64,000 bases of DNA from Cyanobium gracile PCC 6307 (GTDB lineage Bacteria > Cyanobacteriota > Cyanobacteriia > PCC-6307 > Cyanobiaceae), in contig NC_019675.1 in the NCBI RefSeq assembly GCF_000316515.1, positions 372,001 to 436,000 of the forward strand, in the 5' to 3' direction. Under the pieces are notes generated by a model that was not told the origin of the DNA, did not search any database, and was given only the letters and a program-made list of their open reading frames with translations. Below are positions 1 through 8,775 of this stretch, piece by piece (the first letter of the stretch is position 1; each line of letters begins with the position of its first letter). A program made the translations under genes and the position numbers.

Positions 1-1
1 C

Positions 2-490
2 AACCTGGCCGCCACCATCACCCCCCATCACCTGCACATCAACCGCAACGCCATGTTCCAGGGCGGGCTTCGGCCGGACTTCTACTGCCTGCCGGTGGCC
101 AAGCGCGAACGCCACCGGCTGGCCCTGCGCCAGGCGGCCACCTCCGGGGAACCCTGCTTCTTCCTGGGCACCGATTCGGCCCCCCACCCCCGTTCGGCCA
201 AGGAAAGCGCCTGCGGCTGTGCGGGCATCTACAACGCCCCCTTCGCCCTGGAGAGCTACGCGGCGGTGTTCGAGCAGGAGGGGGCCCTGGATCGCCTGGA
301 GGCCTTCGCCAGCGTGCACGGGCCCACCTTCTACGGGCTGCCCCTGAACGAGGGAACCATCACCCTGGTGCGGGAGCCCCACACGGTGCCGCCGCGCCTG
401 CACGGCAACGCCGCCGAGGGGGACGCCACCACCCTGGTGCCCTTCCATGCCGGTCAGGTGCTGCACTGGCGGCTGGAGAGCGAGGGCTGA
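2..490 (+). CDS. pyrC: Dihydroorotase, C-terminal part
   Basis: This is the C-terminal 162 residues of a class II dihydroorotase, the enzyme that cyclises N-carbamoyl-aspartate to dihydroorotate in pyrimidine synthesis. The reading frame is open from base 2, so the N-terminal half lies outside the window. Visible family features are the TPHHL segment with metal/substrate-binding histidines, the NRNAMFQGG loop, and the LGTDSAPH motif containing the catalytic aspartate, followed by [16 protein letters not shown]. It ends in TGA at 488-490. The identification is firm because these motifs are specific to PyrC rather than to the longer class I enzymes. Confidence 0.95.
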   Translation, partial: NLAATITPHHLHINRNAMFQGGLRPDFYCLPVAKRERHRLALRQAATSGEPCFFLGTDSAPHPRSAKESACGCAGIYNAPFALESYAAVFEQEGALDRLEAFASVHGPTFYGLPLNEGTITLVREPHTVPPRLHGNAAEGDATTLVPFHAGQVLHWRLESEG

Positions 491-511
491 GCCCAAGGCC
501 GGCGGGATGGA

Positions 512-1495
512 TCAGGGGCTTGGCACCAGCGGCGCCCCGTCCGCCAGGGAGGGATCGCCGCCCAGCAAGGCGGTGCCCCTCGGTGGGTTCCCGGAGGCCG
601 GGATGCGCTCCTTGCTGCGGTAGCCCCGGCCGTCGAACACCTCCCGCACCCAGGTGGCCGGGGCGCCACCGCCGGACTGCAGACGCCAGAGATCGCGCCA
701 GCGGCTGCGGCCCCCCGCCGGGACGATCACCGGCAGCCGGCTGGTGGGAAAGCTGGTGATGAGGCGGTAGCCGGTGGCTTCCTGGCGGAACACCTGGAGC
801 GTGCAGCCACCGGTGCCGCAGACGTAGGGGCCCATCAGGTAGACGAGCACGTCCTGACGGCCATCCCCATCGAGGTCGGTGCGGCCGTGCACGTAGCGGA
901 TCCGCCCCATGCCCCCGGCGGCGCTTCCCAGGGGGCGGCGCAGGTCGGGGGAGGCCGCCAGGATCGCCGTCTCCAGCGCCGGATCGGGCCGGTTGCTGTA
1001 GCCGGGCCCGGCGCCGACGCGGGGTTCCCAGAGGAGGATGCCGCCATCGGCCAGCAGGCTCAGGTTGAGCCGGCCGTCCCGCAGCAGGTAGCCCCTCACA
1101 TAGGGAAGCTGGCGGGCCAGGGGTTCCGCCAGGCTGGCCGCCGGGCACAGGGCTTTGGTACTGGCCAGGGGCCCGAAGCGGAAGCCGCCGTTGCCGGGGT
1201 CGGCGCTGGGCTCCACCCGCCAGCGGCCCGTGGCGCGTTTGCAGTCGAGCTGCAGCACCGCCCGGCCATCGGCCTGCAGCGAGAGGGTGTAACGGGAGGG
1301 GTTCGCCGGACGCGTCAGGCCCTGGGCGTCATCCATCGACTGGATCCCCACCAGCTGCCAGGTGGTGCCCTGCAGCGGCGGGGTCTGGGGGGCGGCCCGC
1401 AGCGGTAACGGCATCCCCGTCAGGAGCCATGCGGTGGCGATGGCGCCCCCCGTCCAGGCCCCCAGGAGCCGGGCTGGGCTGCATGGACCAGGCAT
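512..1495 (-). CDS. META-domain (HslJ-like) secreted protein
   Basis: A 327-residue protein with an N-terminal hydrophobic stretch (about residues 8-34, ending in a basic/Ala-rich junction) that looks like a signal peptide. Residues about 40-150 resemble the META/HslJ domain: GTTWQLVGI opening, an LQADGRAVLQLDC strand and an FGPLASTKALC segment, so it is probably periplasmic or envelope-associated. The C-terminal half has an LDGDGRQDVLVYL segment, similar to the acidic loops of FG-GAP-type repeats, next to a CGTGGC motif. It converges on the end of pyrC and is divergent from the membrane protein at 1586. The molecular function of META domains is not established; the domain call is by recognition only. 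Confidence 0.75.
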   Translation of the reverse strand: MPGPCSPARLLGAWTGGAIATAWLLTGMPLPLRAAPQTPPLQGTTWQLVGIQSMDDAQGLTRPANPSRYTLSLQADGRAVLQLDCKRATGRWRVEPSADPGNGGFRFGPLASTKALCPAASLAEPLARQLPYVRGYLLRDGRLNLSLLADGGILLWEPRVGAGPGYSNRPDPALETAILAASPDLRRPLGSAAGGMGRIRYVHGRTDLDGDGRQDVLVYLMGPYVCGTGGCTLQVFRQEATGYRLITSFPTSRLPVIVPAGGRSRWRDLWRLQSGGGAPATWVREVFDGRGYRSKERIPASGNPPRGTALLGGDPSLADGAPLVPSP

Positions 1496-1585
1496 CGGGC
1501 GACTCCGGCGGGCTCTCCAGAATCGGACAGCGACGCCCGAGAGGGCTCAGACGGACGAGCATGGACGTACCGCCCTGCCGCTGCC

Positions 1586-1996
1586 ATGGGAATTCTGCGC
1601 CCCGCCGCCACCTACTTCGCCCTGGTCTTCGCCACCGGCTTCGTTCTGGGGGCGGTGCGGGTGCCGTTGCTGGTGCCGCGGCTGGGGGAGCGCCTGGCCG
1701 AACTGCTGGAGATGCCGTGGATGGCCCTGGCCATGGTGCTGGCCGCCCGGCTGGTGGTGCGGCGGCAGCTCCCCGGCCGCGGCCCCCTCACCCGGGCGGC
1801 CGCCGGGGCCCTTGCCCTGGCGTTCATGGTGGCGGCGGAGCTGGCGGTGGGGCTGCTGCTGCAGCAGCGCCCCCTGAAGGAGATCCTCATCGACCGTGAC
1901 CCGGTCTCCGGTGCCGTGTACCTGGCCCTGCTGCTCCTCTACGCGCTGCTGCCGCTGCTGCTCGGCCGCGGCTCCACCACCACGGCGGTGCCGTAG
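1586..1996 (+). CDS. Conserved small integral membrane protein
   Basis: 136 residues with about four hydrophobic segments (residues 5-30, 43-60, 72-93 and 107-127) and short charged loops. The LVPRLGERLAELLEMP segment is typical of a small uncharacterised membrane protein found in many bacteria. No catalytic motif is visible. The 3' end overlaps the convergent YbjQ gene by 58 bases (1939-1996), so the last about 19 codons are antisense to the end of that gene. Function unknown. Confidence 0.7.
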   Translation: MGILRPAATYFALVFATGFVLGAVRVPLLVPRLGERLAELLEMPWMALAMVLAARLVVRRQLPGRGPLTRAAAGALALAFMVAAELAVGLLLQQRPLKEILIDRDPVSGAVYLALLLLYALLPLLLGRGSTTTAVP

Positions 1997-2304
1997 CAGA
2001 GCACCTCGGTGGCGGCGGCGGTGCCACCCTGCACCTCCGATCCGTCGTAGCGGGTGCCCACGATGGCGTTGGCCCCCAGGGCCCGGGCGTGCTGGATCAT
2101 CTGTTCGTAGGCCTGCTCCCTCGCCTGCTCGCACATCTCGGTGTAGGCGCCGATGCGGCCGCCCACGATCTGCTTGAGCCCGCCCAGGAACCCCTGCACC
2201 AGGGTGGGAGAGCGCACCACGATCCCGCGCACCAGGCCCCGGTAGGCGGTGATGCCGTAGCCCTCGATCGTGAAGGTGGTGGTCACGAACACGGGTGTCA
2301 CCAT
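1939..2304 (-). CDS. YbjQ/UPF0145 heavy-metal-binding-domain protein
   Basis: 121 residues that fit the YbjQ (UPF0145) family along the whole length: a start resembling the family's FVTTTFTIEGY region, the GLVRGIVVRSP segment, the long helix EMCEQAREQAYEQMIQHARALGAN and the AIVGTRYDGSEV strand. Members are small soluble pentamers once predicted to bind metals; the role is not known. ATG at 2304. The gene lies 63 bases downstream of murF on the same strand and overlaps the convergent membrane protein at its end. Confidence 0.85.
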   Translation of the reverse strand: MVTPVFVTTTFTIEGYGITAYRGLVRGIVVRSPTLVQGFLGGLKQIVGGRIGAYTEMCEQAREQAYEQMIQHARALGANAIVGTRYDGSEVQGGTAAATEVLCYGTAVVVEPRPSSSGSSA

Positions 2305-2367
2305 GGGGATGGGCTCGGCGGTCCTCCCATCCTGCTGGGAGCAACGCCGCCCTTCAAGGGACGCCCA

Positions 2368-3789
2368 TCAGGCGGCGGGGTCGAGGCCGGCCTCCAGCAA
2401 GGGAATCGCCCGCTCCAGGGCCACCCCACGGCTGGCCTTGAGCAGCACCCGATCCCCCGGCTCGAGCCAGTCGAGCAGCAGGGAGGCCGCCTCCTCGGGC
2501 GTCACCGCCCTCGCCAGCCGCGGCAGACCGGCGGCGGCGGCGAGCATCGCCTGAGCTTCGGCCTCGGCGGCCACGATCACCAGCCCGTCGAGCCCCAGGG
2601 CCCGGGCCCGCCCCGCCACCTGGCGGTGCAGCTCCAGGCTGCGCTCCCCCAGCTCGAGCATCGTGCCCAGCACCGCATAACGGCGGCCTTCGCAGGCTCC
2701 GCCCGGGGCCGCCAGCAGCTCCAGGGCCGCCAGCACCGCCTCCGGAGAGGCGTTGTAGGTCTCATCGAGCAGCTCCACCCCGCCCAGCTGCGAGCGCCGG
2801 GCGCGGCCGCCCGGCAGCTCCACCGCCAGGTCGCCCAGGGCCGTTGCCGGCACGCCCAGTTCCCGGGCGACGGCCACCGCCAGCAGCAGGTTGTGGGCGT
2901 TGTGGCGGCCCTCCAGCGGCAGCGGCAGGCTCGGGCCGTCCAGCAGGCGCAGGGAAGGGCCCTCCAGGCGGCCCACCAGCTCCGCCGCCGGCACCCCCGC
3001 CGGGAAGTCGGCCGCCTCGTCCTCCAGGGCGACGCGCACCACCCGGCCCCGCCAGACCCGGGCCAGGGACTGCTCCAGCAGCGGATCCCCGGCGGGAATC
3101 ACCAGCACCCCTTCCGGCCCGAGTCCGGCGGTGATCTCGCACTTGGCCTGGCCGATCGCCTCCCGGCTGCCCAGGCGGCCGATGTGGGCGGTGCCGATGT
3201 TGGTGATCACGGCCACGTCCGGCTCAGTGCAGCGGGTGAGACGGTCGATCTCCCCCAGTCCCCGCATCCCCATCTCCACCACCAGGGCCGCGGTGCCGGT
3301 GCCCGCCTTCAGGACCGTGAGCGGCGCCCCCACGTCGTTGTTCTCGTTGCCGCTGCTGGCCACCACCGGCCCGAGGGGGGCGAGGGCCGCCCGGATCAGT
3401 TCCCGCGTCGTTGTCTTGCCCGCCGAACCCGTCACCGCCACCACCGGCAGGCCCAGCTGCCGCCGCCAGAGACGGGCCAGCTGCTGGTAGGCCACCAGGG
3501 TGTCGTCCACGGGCCAGATCGGCCCGCCACCGCCGGCCACCAGCTCCGCCAGGGCCGACCCGTCCAGCCGGTCCCGCTGCACCACGGCCGCCGCCGCCCC
3601 GGCGGCGAAGGCGTCGGCCACGAAGCGGTGGCCATCGAAGCGCTCCCCCACCAGCGGCACGAACAGGGCGCCGGCCAGATCGCCGCGGCTGTCGGTGCTG
3701 ACGCGTCGGATGGGGGCGGGTGCGGCGGTTCCCGGGGCCATCAGGGGCTCGCCCCAGAGCTGGCGCAACGGCTCGAACGGCAGCAGCAT
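2368..3789 (-). CDS. murF: UDP-N-acetylmuramoyl-tripeptide-D-alanyl-D-alanine ligase
   Basis: MurF adds D-Ala-D-Ala to UDP-MurNAc-tripeptide, the last cytoplasmic step of peptidoglycan precursor synthesis. The 473-residue protein has the N-terminal substrate domain (STDSRGDLAGALFVPL, about 31-46), the ATP P-loop VTGSAGKTTT (119-128), the GNENND and EMGMRGLGEI motifs of the central Mur ligase domain, and the DETYNASPEA motif in the C-terminal domain. The frame is open further upstream, but the ATG at 3789 is preferred: it overlaps the stop of the preceding gene by one base (TGATG) and gives a normal MurF N-terminus. Confidence 0.95.
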   Translation of the reverse strand: MLLPFEPLRQLWGEPLMAPGTAAPAPIRRVSTDSRGDLAGALFVPLVGERFDGHRFVADAFAAGAAAAVVQRDRLDGSALAELVAGGGGPIWPVDDTLVAYQQLARLWRRQLGLPVVAVTGSAGKTTTRELIRAALAPLGPVVASSGNENNDVGAPLTVLKAGTGTAALVVEMGMRGLGEIDRLTRCTEPDVAVITNIGTAHIGRLGSREAIGQAKCEITAGLGPEGVLVIPAGDPLLEQSLARVWRGRVVRVALEDEAADFPAGVPAAELVGRLEGPSLRLLDGPSLPLPLEGRHNAHNLLLAVAVARELGVPATALGDLAVELPGGRARRSQLGGVELLDETYNASPEAVLAALELLAAPGGACEGRRYAVLGTMLELGERSLELHRQVAGRARALGLDGLVIVAAEAEAQAMLAAAAGLPRLARAVTPEEAASLLLDWLEPGDRVLLKASRGVALERAIPLLEAGLDPAA

Positions 3790-4496
3790 CAACCTGAAGT
3801 TCCGGGATCGAGCAGGATCATGCCGGACCCCACCAGCGCCCCGCGGGCCAGCAGCCGTCCCTGGCCGTCCACCAGTTCCAGTCGTTCGTAGCCCAGGCCC
3901 CGGGCGCGCTCCTGCCAGCGTTCGGCCCAACGGCCGCGGCTCGCCTGGGCAAGGGCGGAGTAGGTCGGCGCCATCGTCAGCATCAGCAGCCCCTGGGCGG
4001 GCTCGGGGTGGGCCGAGGCGATCAGGTGCTGCGGGTCATCCTCCGCCAGCAGGGCCAGAAGGGGGTCGAGTTCCAGGGCAGGCGGCGGGTCGGCTTTGGC
4101 CAGCGGCGGGGTGATCGCCGTGGGCGTGGCGGCGGCCGGCGGGGTGGCGTCTGGAGCCGAGACGGCCGTTGGCGCCGGGGTGGCCGGAGCCACCAGGGGG
4201 GCCGCAGGGCCTGCCGGCGGCCTGACGGCACGGTGGCTCAGCCCGCGCCACGCCTGGCCGGCCAGGACCAGCAGCAGGGCCAGCAGGGTCGCCAGCAGCA
4301 GGGGCCAGAACAGGGGCGCCAGTCCCTGCGGCCAGAAGCCCGGCACCGAGAGGTCCCCCTCGCCGTTGCGCCGCCAGAGTTCGCGCAGCTTCAGCCGCAG
4401 GGAGGCCAGCACGGCCCGCAGCGCCTGGGCGAGCCGGCCCCAGGGGCTCGCATAGGGCGCCGGCAGATCGGAGGGTGGCGGAACCGGATCAGCCAT
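3789..4496 (-). CDS. Hypothetical single-pass membrane protein between glgA and murF
   Basis: 235 residues. After an about 55-residue basic cytoplasmic segment there is one strong transmembrane helix (about residues 58-82, rich in Leu/Ala/Trp), then a long Pro/Ala/Thr-rich low-complexity linker (about 90-140). A compact C-terminal domain follows (about 145-235), containing LLMLTMAPTYSALAQASR and ERLELVDGQGRLLARGALVGSGMILLDP. I do not recognise the C-terminal domain. The gene is coupled to murF by a one-base overlap and sits 24 bases downstream of glgA, so the three genes probably form one transcription unit. Confidence 0.75.
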   Translation of the reverse strand: MADPVPPPSDLPAPYASPWGRLAQALRAVLASLRLKLRELWRRNGEGDLSVPGFWPQGLAPLFWPLLLATLLALLLVLAGQAWRGLSHRAVRPPAGPAAPLVAPATPAPTAVSAPDATPPAAATPTAITPPLAKADPPPALELDPLLALLAEDDPQHLIASAHPEPAQGLLMLTMAPTYSALAQASRGRWAERWQERARGLGYERLELVDGQGRLLARGALVGSGMILLDPGTSG

Positions 4497-4520
4497 GGAC
4501 GCCGGACACGGGGAGCTGGC

Positions 4521-6065
4521 TCAGGAGTCGTTGCGGCGGCGCAGCAGGGCCAGGGGGTTGCGGGGGCGCTGGGGCGGCGGCGGCTCCTTGGGGGACCCCT
4601 CCGGCCGGGAGTCGTCGTGCAGCAGGCTCGGATCCGCCCCCTGGCCCTGGGAGAAGCGCTCCACCTGGGCTGCGTCGGGGGTGGGCTCCTTGACCCCGCA
4701 GACCTCCCTGTACATGGCGTCGTACTCCAGGGCGGAGCGGTTCCAGCTGAAGTCGGTGGTCATGGCCCGCCGCTGCAGCTCCTGCCAGCTGGGCTCGTTG
4801 CGGTAGGCCTCCCAGGAGCGCACGATTGTTGTGTAGAAGTCGATGGCTTCGTAGCGATCGAAGCCGTAGCCGGTGCCGGTGCCGGCGGTGGGGTCGTTGG
4901 GGGGCACGGTGTCCACCAGGCCGCCGACGCGGCGCACGACCGGGATCGAGCCGTAGCGCATCGCCAGCATCTGGCTGATGCCGCAGGGTTCGAAGCGGCT
5001 CGGCATCAGGAAGGCGTCGCTGCCGGCGTAGATCAGCCGCGACAGGGCGTCGTCATAGGTGAGGAACACCGAGAAGCGGCCCGGGTGGCGCGCCGCCATC
5101 TGCCACAGGCCCGACTCGTAGCCCCGGTCGCCGGTGCCCAGTACCACGAACTGGCTGTCGCTGTAGGCCAGCACCCGGTCGGCGACCTGCAGGAGCAGGT
5201 CCACGCCCTTCTGGTCCACCAGCCGGCTCACCATCCCCATCAGATAGGAGCGGGGGCTGACGTTCAGTCCCATCCGTTCCTGCAGCAGACGCTTGCAGGC
5301 GGCGCGGCCGCTGAGGTCGCCTGAGGAGAAGGGGGCCGGCAGGGTGGCGTCGCTGGCGGGATTCCAGTCCTCGGTGTCGATGCCGTTGAGGATGCCGCGC
5401 AGCTTGCCGCTGATGAAGTTGAGCAGGCCGTCGATGCGCTCGCCGTACTCGGGCGTGCGGATCTCCATCGCGTAGGTGGGGGAGACGGCATTCACCCGGT
5501 CGGCGTAGAGCAGGGCCGCCGCCATCGTGTGGTCGCCCTGCATGTACCAGGGGCACCAGGTCATGCGGTCGAGCTTCCAGCGCCAGGGGCCCTGGTAGCG
5601 GAGGTTGTGGATGGTGAACACCGTGCTGATCTCCGGGTCCTGGTGCATCCACACCGGGATCATCCCCGTATGCCAGTCGTGGCAGTGCAGAACCTGGGGC
5701 TTCCAGCCCCCGTTCCAGGCGAATTCGGCACTGGCGTTGGCAAAGAAGGTGAAGCGCCAGTCCTCATCTTCGCCGCCATAGATGCGCTCGGGATCGAACA
5801 CCGGATGGCCCACCAGATAGATGGTCAGACCACTGGTGGGGTGGCGGGTTTCGTAGATGGCGAAATCGGTGCCCATGGCGTGGCCACGCCACATCGGTTC
5901 GGCCGGAATCTGCAGCCGACTCCACAGCTTTCCGTAGCCCGGCATGATGATCCGCACGTCATGCCCCAGCGCCGCCAGGGCCGGTGGCAGGGAGCCCACA
6001 ACGTCTCCCATGCCCCCCACCTTGATCATGGGTGCGCACTCCGCAGCGGCAAACAGAACCCTCAT
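4521..6065 (-). CDS. glgA: Glycogen (starch) synthase, ADP-glucose type
   Basis: GlgA (GT5) elongates alpha-1,4-glucan from ADP-glucose and makes the carbon store of cyanobacteria. The 514-residue protein opens with [23 protein letters not shown], whose KVGG is the ADP-glucose-binding motif. The N-terminal domain contains [13 protein letters not shown] and the second Rossmann domain has [14 protein letters not shown] and the acidic [10 protein letters not shown] motif, followed by the RVGGLVDTV strand. The last about 55 residues (after [11 protein letters not shown]) are a Pro/Arg-rich tail beyond the usual catalytic core. ATG at 6065 gives the standard N-terminus. Confidence 0.96.
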   Translation of the reverse strand: MRVLFAAAECAPMIKVGGMGDVVGSLPPALAALGHDVRIIMPGYGKLWSRLQIPAEPMWRGHAMGTDFAIYETRHPTSGLTIYLVGHPVFDPERIYGGEDEDWRFTFFANASAEFAWNGGWKPQVLHCHDWHTGMIPVWMHQDPEISTVFTIHNLRYQGPWRWKLDRMTWCPWYMQGDHTMAAALLYADRVNAVSPTYAMEIRTPEYGERIDGLLNFISGKLRGILNGIDTEDWNPASDATLPAPFSSGDLSGRAACKRLLQERMGLNVSPRSYLMGMVSRLVDQKGVDLLLQVADRVLAYSDSQFVVLGTGDRGYESGLWQMAARHPGRFSVFLTYDDALSRLIYAGSDAFLMPSRFEPCGISQMLAMRYGSIPVVRRVGGLVDTVPPNDPTAGTGTGYGFDRYEAIDFYTTIVRSWEAYRNEPSWQELQRRAMTTDFSWNRSALEYDAMYREVCGVKEPTPDAAQVERFSQGQGADPSLLHDDSRPEGSPKEPPPPQRPRNPLALLRRRNDS

Positions 6066-6139
6066 CCGCGCTCGATCGCTGGTGCGCCTGGAACTCTACG
6101 GGCCGCCCCGGAGCGCTCCGGCCGCCGGCGCCAGCGGAC

Positions 6140-6691
6140 TCAGGGCAGCACCGTCACCGGTGTGCCGACCTGGACCATCTCGAACAGCTCCCGCACGTCC
6201 TCGTCATAGAGACGTACGCAGCCATGGGAGACGGCGCGTCCCACCGTCCAGCGGTGGGGGGTGCCGTGGAACCCGGCCACCACACATCCCTTCACGTCCA
6301 GCATCTGCTCCCCATCCCAGCCCCTGCGGCCGGAACAGTCGCGGTGAAAACCGATCCAGCGGCTGCCCAGCGGGTTGGTGGGGCCCGCCGGGTAGAGCTT
6401 GCCGGTCTGCGGATGTTCCCAGACCGGATCGCTCTGCCGTTCCAGGACCGTGAACCGGCCCACCGGCGTTTCCCAGCCGGCCATGCCCACGGCGACCGGG
6501 AACTGGCGCCGGGGACGGCCATCCTCGAGGACCATGAGCAGACGGCGGCGACGATCCAGCACCAGGCTCAGGGAGACCGGCTGACCCTCCTGCATGGCGC
6601 TGGGGGCGGCGGCCGCAGGGGCCGGGGCCGGCAAGAGCTGGGGGATGGATGAGGCGATGACCGCATCCGAAGGGGTCCCGATCGGAAACAT
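6140..6691 (-). CDS. L,D-transpeptidase (YkuD family)
   Basis: 183 residues. After a short Ala/Pro-rich N-terminal region (about 1-35) comes a single YkuD domain. It has the VGMAGWETPVGRFTV strand-loop and the catalytic motif HGTPHRWTVGRAVSHGCVRL (about 142-161), with the active-site cysteine preceded by SHG. Such enzymes make 3-3 cross-links in peptidoglycan or attach proteins to it, outside the cytoplasmic membrane. No clear cleavable signal peptide is visible from the ATG at 6691, so the start may lie elsewhere or export may be atypical. It is divergent from the GAF protein at 6782. Confidence 0.88.
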   Translation of the reverse strand: MFPIGTPSDAVIASSIPQLLPAPAPAAAAPSAMQEGQPVSLSLVLDRRRRLLMVLEDGRPRRQFPVAVGMAGWETPVGRFTVLERQSDPVWEHPQTGKLYPAGPTNPLGSRWIGFHRDCSGRRGWDGEQMLDVKGCVVAGFHGTPHRWTVGRAVSHGCVRLYDEDVRELFEMVQVGTPVTVLP

Positions 6692-6781
6692 GGACGAATA
6701 CGGCGGTGCTGATGCCTCGATGGATCGGAGGTTAGCCAGCCGAACGTGGACTCGTTGCCTCGCAGTAGGCTGCCGTGACCG

Positions 6782-7744
6782 ATGGGCATCATGGCGACTT
6801 CTCCACCATATCCAGTTCCAGAAAACGAGGAGTCGCGTCTGCGATCACTGGAACGGGTGATGCTTCTCGATACAGCTTCGGATCAACACCTTGATCGCAT
6901 CATTGAACTGGCTCGCGCCACCCTTGGTGTGCCGATCGCCCTGATTTCCCTGGTCGACCAGGATCGTCAGTGGTTCCTGGCAAAAACAGGAATCGAGGCC
7001 ACGGAAACCAGCCGCGACGTGGCCTTCTGTGCCCACGCCATTCTCTCGGAAGAGGTGATGGTGGTTCCTGATGCCAGCCAGGATCAGCGCTTCAGTAGCA
7101 ATCCCCTGGTGACCGGTGAACCCGGCATCCGCTTCTACGCAGGGGCACCGCTTCGCGCCATGGATGGCCACCTGCTGGGCACCCTTTGCGTGATCGATCA
7201 GCAGGCCCATGGCTTCAACGATGACCAGAAACGCATCCTCAGGATGTTCTCCGAACAGGTCAGCAGGGAGATCGAGATCCGACAGCGGCTGGCCCGTTGC
7301 CCCGTCACCGGTCTCTGGAACCGCGGCGCCTTCCTGTTCCTCTGTGAGAAGGAATTCCAGCGGGCGCGACGCCTGGGCCGGAATGACGTGCACCTGTTGG
7401 GCTTCGCGTGGGATCCGCCCCCGGTGCCGCTGACGGAGGCGCTCCTTCCCGTCTTCGGCCCTGATGATCTGGTCGGCAGGATCGCCGATCGGATGTTCGC
7501 CGCTCTGATGATCGACAGCACCAGGGCCTCCGCCATGGTCGCCTGCCGCTCGCTCGACGCCGCCGCCGGGGCGCTGCAGTTCGACCGGCGACGATCCAGG
7601 CCGGCCGCCCGGCTCCGCATCGGTCTGACGGACCTGGCGCCTTCGGATCTGAGCATGGCCGACCTGCTGGTGCGGGCGGAGAACGCCCTCTATCTGACCG
7701 AAGACGAAGCAGCCGATCCGGTCATGGCCGTCTGGGGAACCTGA
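6782..7744 (+). CDS. GAF-domain protein with degenerate GGDEF domain
   Basis: 320 residues, no membrane segment. Residues about 15-165 form a GAF domain of the type that often precedes diguanylate cyclases: LERVMLLDTASDQHLDRI, LISLVDQDRQWFLAKTGI, CAHAI, and FYAGAPLRAMDGHLLGTLCVID. Residues about 175-315 align to a GGDEF domain: CPVTGLWNRGAFLFLCEKEF stands where active enzymes have a D-x-LTGLxNRR motif. The signature position reads DLVGRIADRMFAALM, so GGDEF is replaced by ADRMF, and nucleotide cyclisation is unlikely. An alternative ATG lies at 6791. It borders the EPS island and may act as a ligand or c-di-GMP-independent sensor; that role is inference. Confidence 0.85.
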   Translation: MGIMATSPPYPVPENEESRLRSLERVMLLDTASDQHLDRIIELARATLGVPIALISLVDQDRQWFLAKTGIEATETSRDVAFCAHAILSEEVMVVPDASQDQRFSSNPLVTGEPGIRFYAGAPLRAMDGHLLGTLCVIDQQAHGFNDDQKRILRMFSEQVSREIEIRQRLARCPVTGLWNRGAFLFLCEKEFQRARRLGRNDVHLLGFAWDPPPVPLTEALLPVFGPDDLVGRIADRMFAALMIDSTRASAMVACRSLDAAAGALQFDRRRSRPAARLRIGLTDLAPSDLSMADLLVRAENALYLTEDEAADPVMAVWGT

Positions 7745-7805
7745 GCGGCTGACGAGGGCCGGCACGGCGATACCCTCACGCCATGGGCCCGGCCGCTGGG
7801 ATGGG

Positions 7806-8363
7806 TTGAAACGGTTCGTCGCCGGCACCTCGGCCCTGCTTCTGATGAAACTGGCGGCCCCCGCCGGAGCCCTCCTGGCGGCCATCCAGTCTCAGGAACC
7901 CAGGCATCCCTCCCACCCCATGGAGCAGCAAGCGGGCCGGCTCTACAGCTACAGCGACGATGCCCTGGCTCCCACCTGCTCACGAAGCTTCTGGCTGCTG
8001 CACAAGAGCAAGAAGGTGTGGTTCAGGCTCGATGAGCGGGACTGGGGCCAACCGTTGTCACCCTCGTTCTTCTACCGGGGGGAGAGGATCGTCTACCGGG
8101 GAGATCTGGCCGCCTTGCCGGCCACCGATCGGGAGCGGATCGCGGCCTCAGCCATCGTCTGGGGAGAACCTGTGGCCAATGGCTGGGGACGGGGGCCAAA
8201 GGGAACGAACTACTTCCTCAAGCTCTGGACGCGATGGTCGATCTTCCAGAACGCCCGCTGTCACCCCGAATACTTCACCATCCGCTATCCAGCGCCCCTG
8301 CAGCCTCGAAAGGATGACGCAGGCAAAGACAGTTCCGGTCATCCTCCTGGCGGCGATAGGTGA
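7806..8363 (+). CDS. Hypothetical exported protein
   Basis: 185 residues from a TTG codon. No in-frame ATG occurs before codon 14, which would remove most of the hydrophobic N-terminus. Residues 1-26 look like a signal peptide (basic MKR start, hydrophobic core, Ala-rich end). The mature part is aromatic-rich, with SRSFWLLHKSKKVWFRLDERDWG and FFYRGERIVYRGDL, and has two cysteines. I do not recognise a family. The last 89 bases overlap the convergent RsbW-like gene, so the C-terminal about 30 residues, which look low-complexity, may not be under strong selection. The real start and extent are uncertain. Confidence 0.5.
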   Translation: MKRFVAGTSALLLMKLAAPAGALLAAIQSQEPRHPSHPMEQQAGRLYSYSDDALAPTCSRSFWLLHKSKKVWFRLDERDWGQPLSPSFFYRGERIVYRGDLAALPATDRERIAASAIVWGEPVANGWGRGPKGTNYFLKLWTRWSIFQNARCHPEYFTIRYPAPLQPRKDDAGKDSSGHPPGGDR

Positions 8364-8775
8364 TCGTCCAGCCGTGATCCCGGCGCAACTTCATCATCAG
8401 GAACAGGCCCCAGTGGGCTTCCCGGGCCAGGGGGTCATCCTCGATGCCTGGCGCCTCCGCCTCCAGCTGGGCCAGGGCGGATGCCAGATCGAACGGCCGT
8501 CCATGGTCCGTGACTTCCAGCGAGAATTCCCCATCGGAAAGGCCCACCGAAAGCTGCACATCGGGCGGTGGATCAAGGTCGGCATGGGCATGGCGGACGG
8601 CGTTGGTGAAGCCCTCCACCAGGGCCATCTGACCCTGCAGCCAGAGCAGGGATGGCACATCGGCGTGGGGGATCCCCTCGAACCAGCCGAGCACGGTGTC
8701 CATGGCATCGAGGTCGCTCGCCACGGCCAGATGGTTGCAGCGCTCCGGCGTGGCCATGGGGTCGCCGATCATCAC
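8275..8775 (-). CDS. RsbW-like serine kinase (HATPase_c, anti-sigma type)
   Basis: 166 residues with a Bergerat ATP-binding fold in the arrangement of RsbW/SpoIIAB kinases, which phosphorylate a serine on STAS-domain partners. The N box is ALVEGFTNAVRHAH (E54, N58), the G1 box is VTDHGRPFD (D90, G92) and the G2 region is HWGLFLMMKLRRD (G123-L124). There is no histidine-kinase phosphoacceptor domain. The GTG start at 8775 overlaps the stop of the STAS-sugar-transferase gene (GTGA); an ATG follows at 8772. It is therefore translationally coupled as the last gene of the leftward EPS operon, which points to that STAS domain as its substrate. No sigma factor is encoded nearby. Confidence 0.85.
   Translation of the reverse strand: MMIGDPMATPERCNHLAVASDLDAMDTVLGWFEGIPHADVPSLLWLQGQMALVEGFTNAVRHAHADLDPPPDVQLSVGLSDGEFSLEVTDHGRPFDLASALAQLEAEAPGIEDDPLAREAHWGLFLMMKLRRDHGWTITYRRQEDDRNCLCLRHPFEAAGALDSGW

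Noticed and set aside
2089..3891. 600-residue plus-strand ORF opposite murF
   Set aside because: High-GC antisense shadow; composition is His/Arg/Gln repeats with no motifs, and murF on the other strand is certain.
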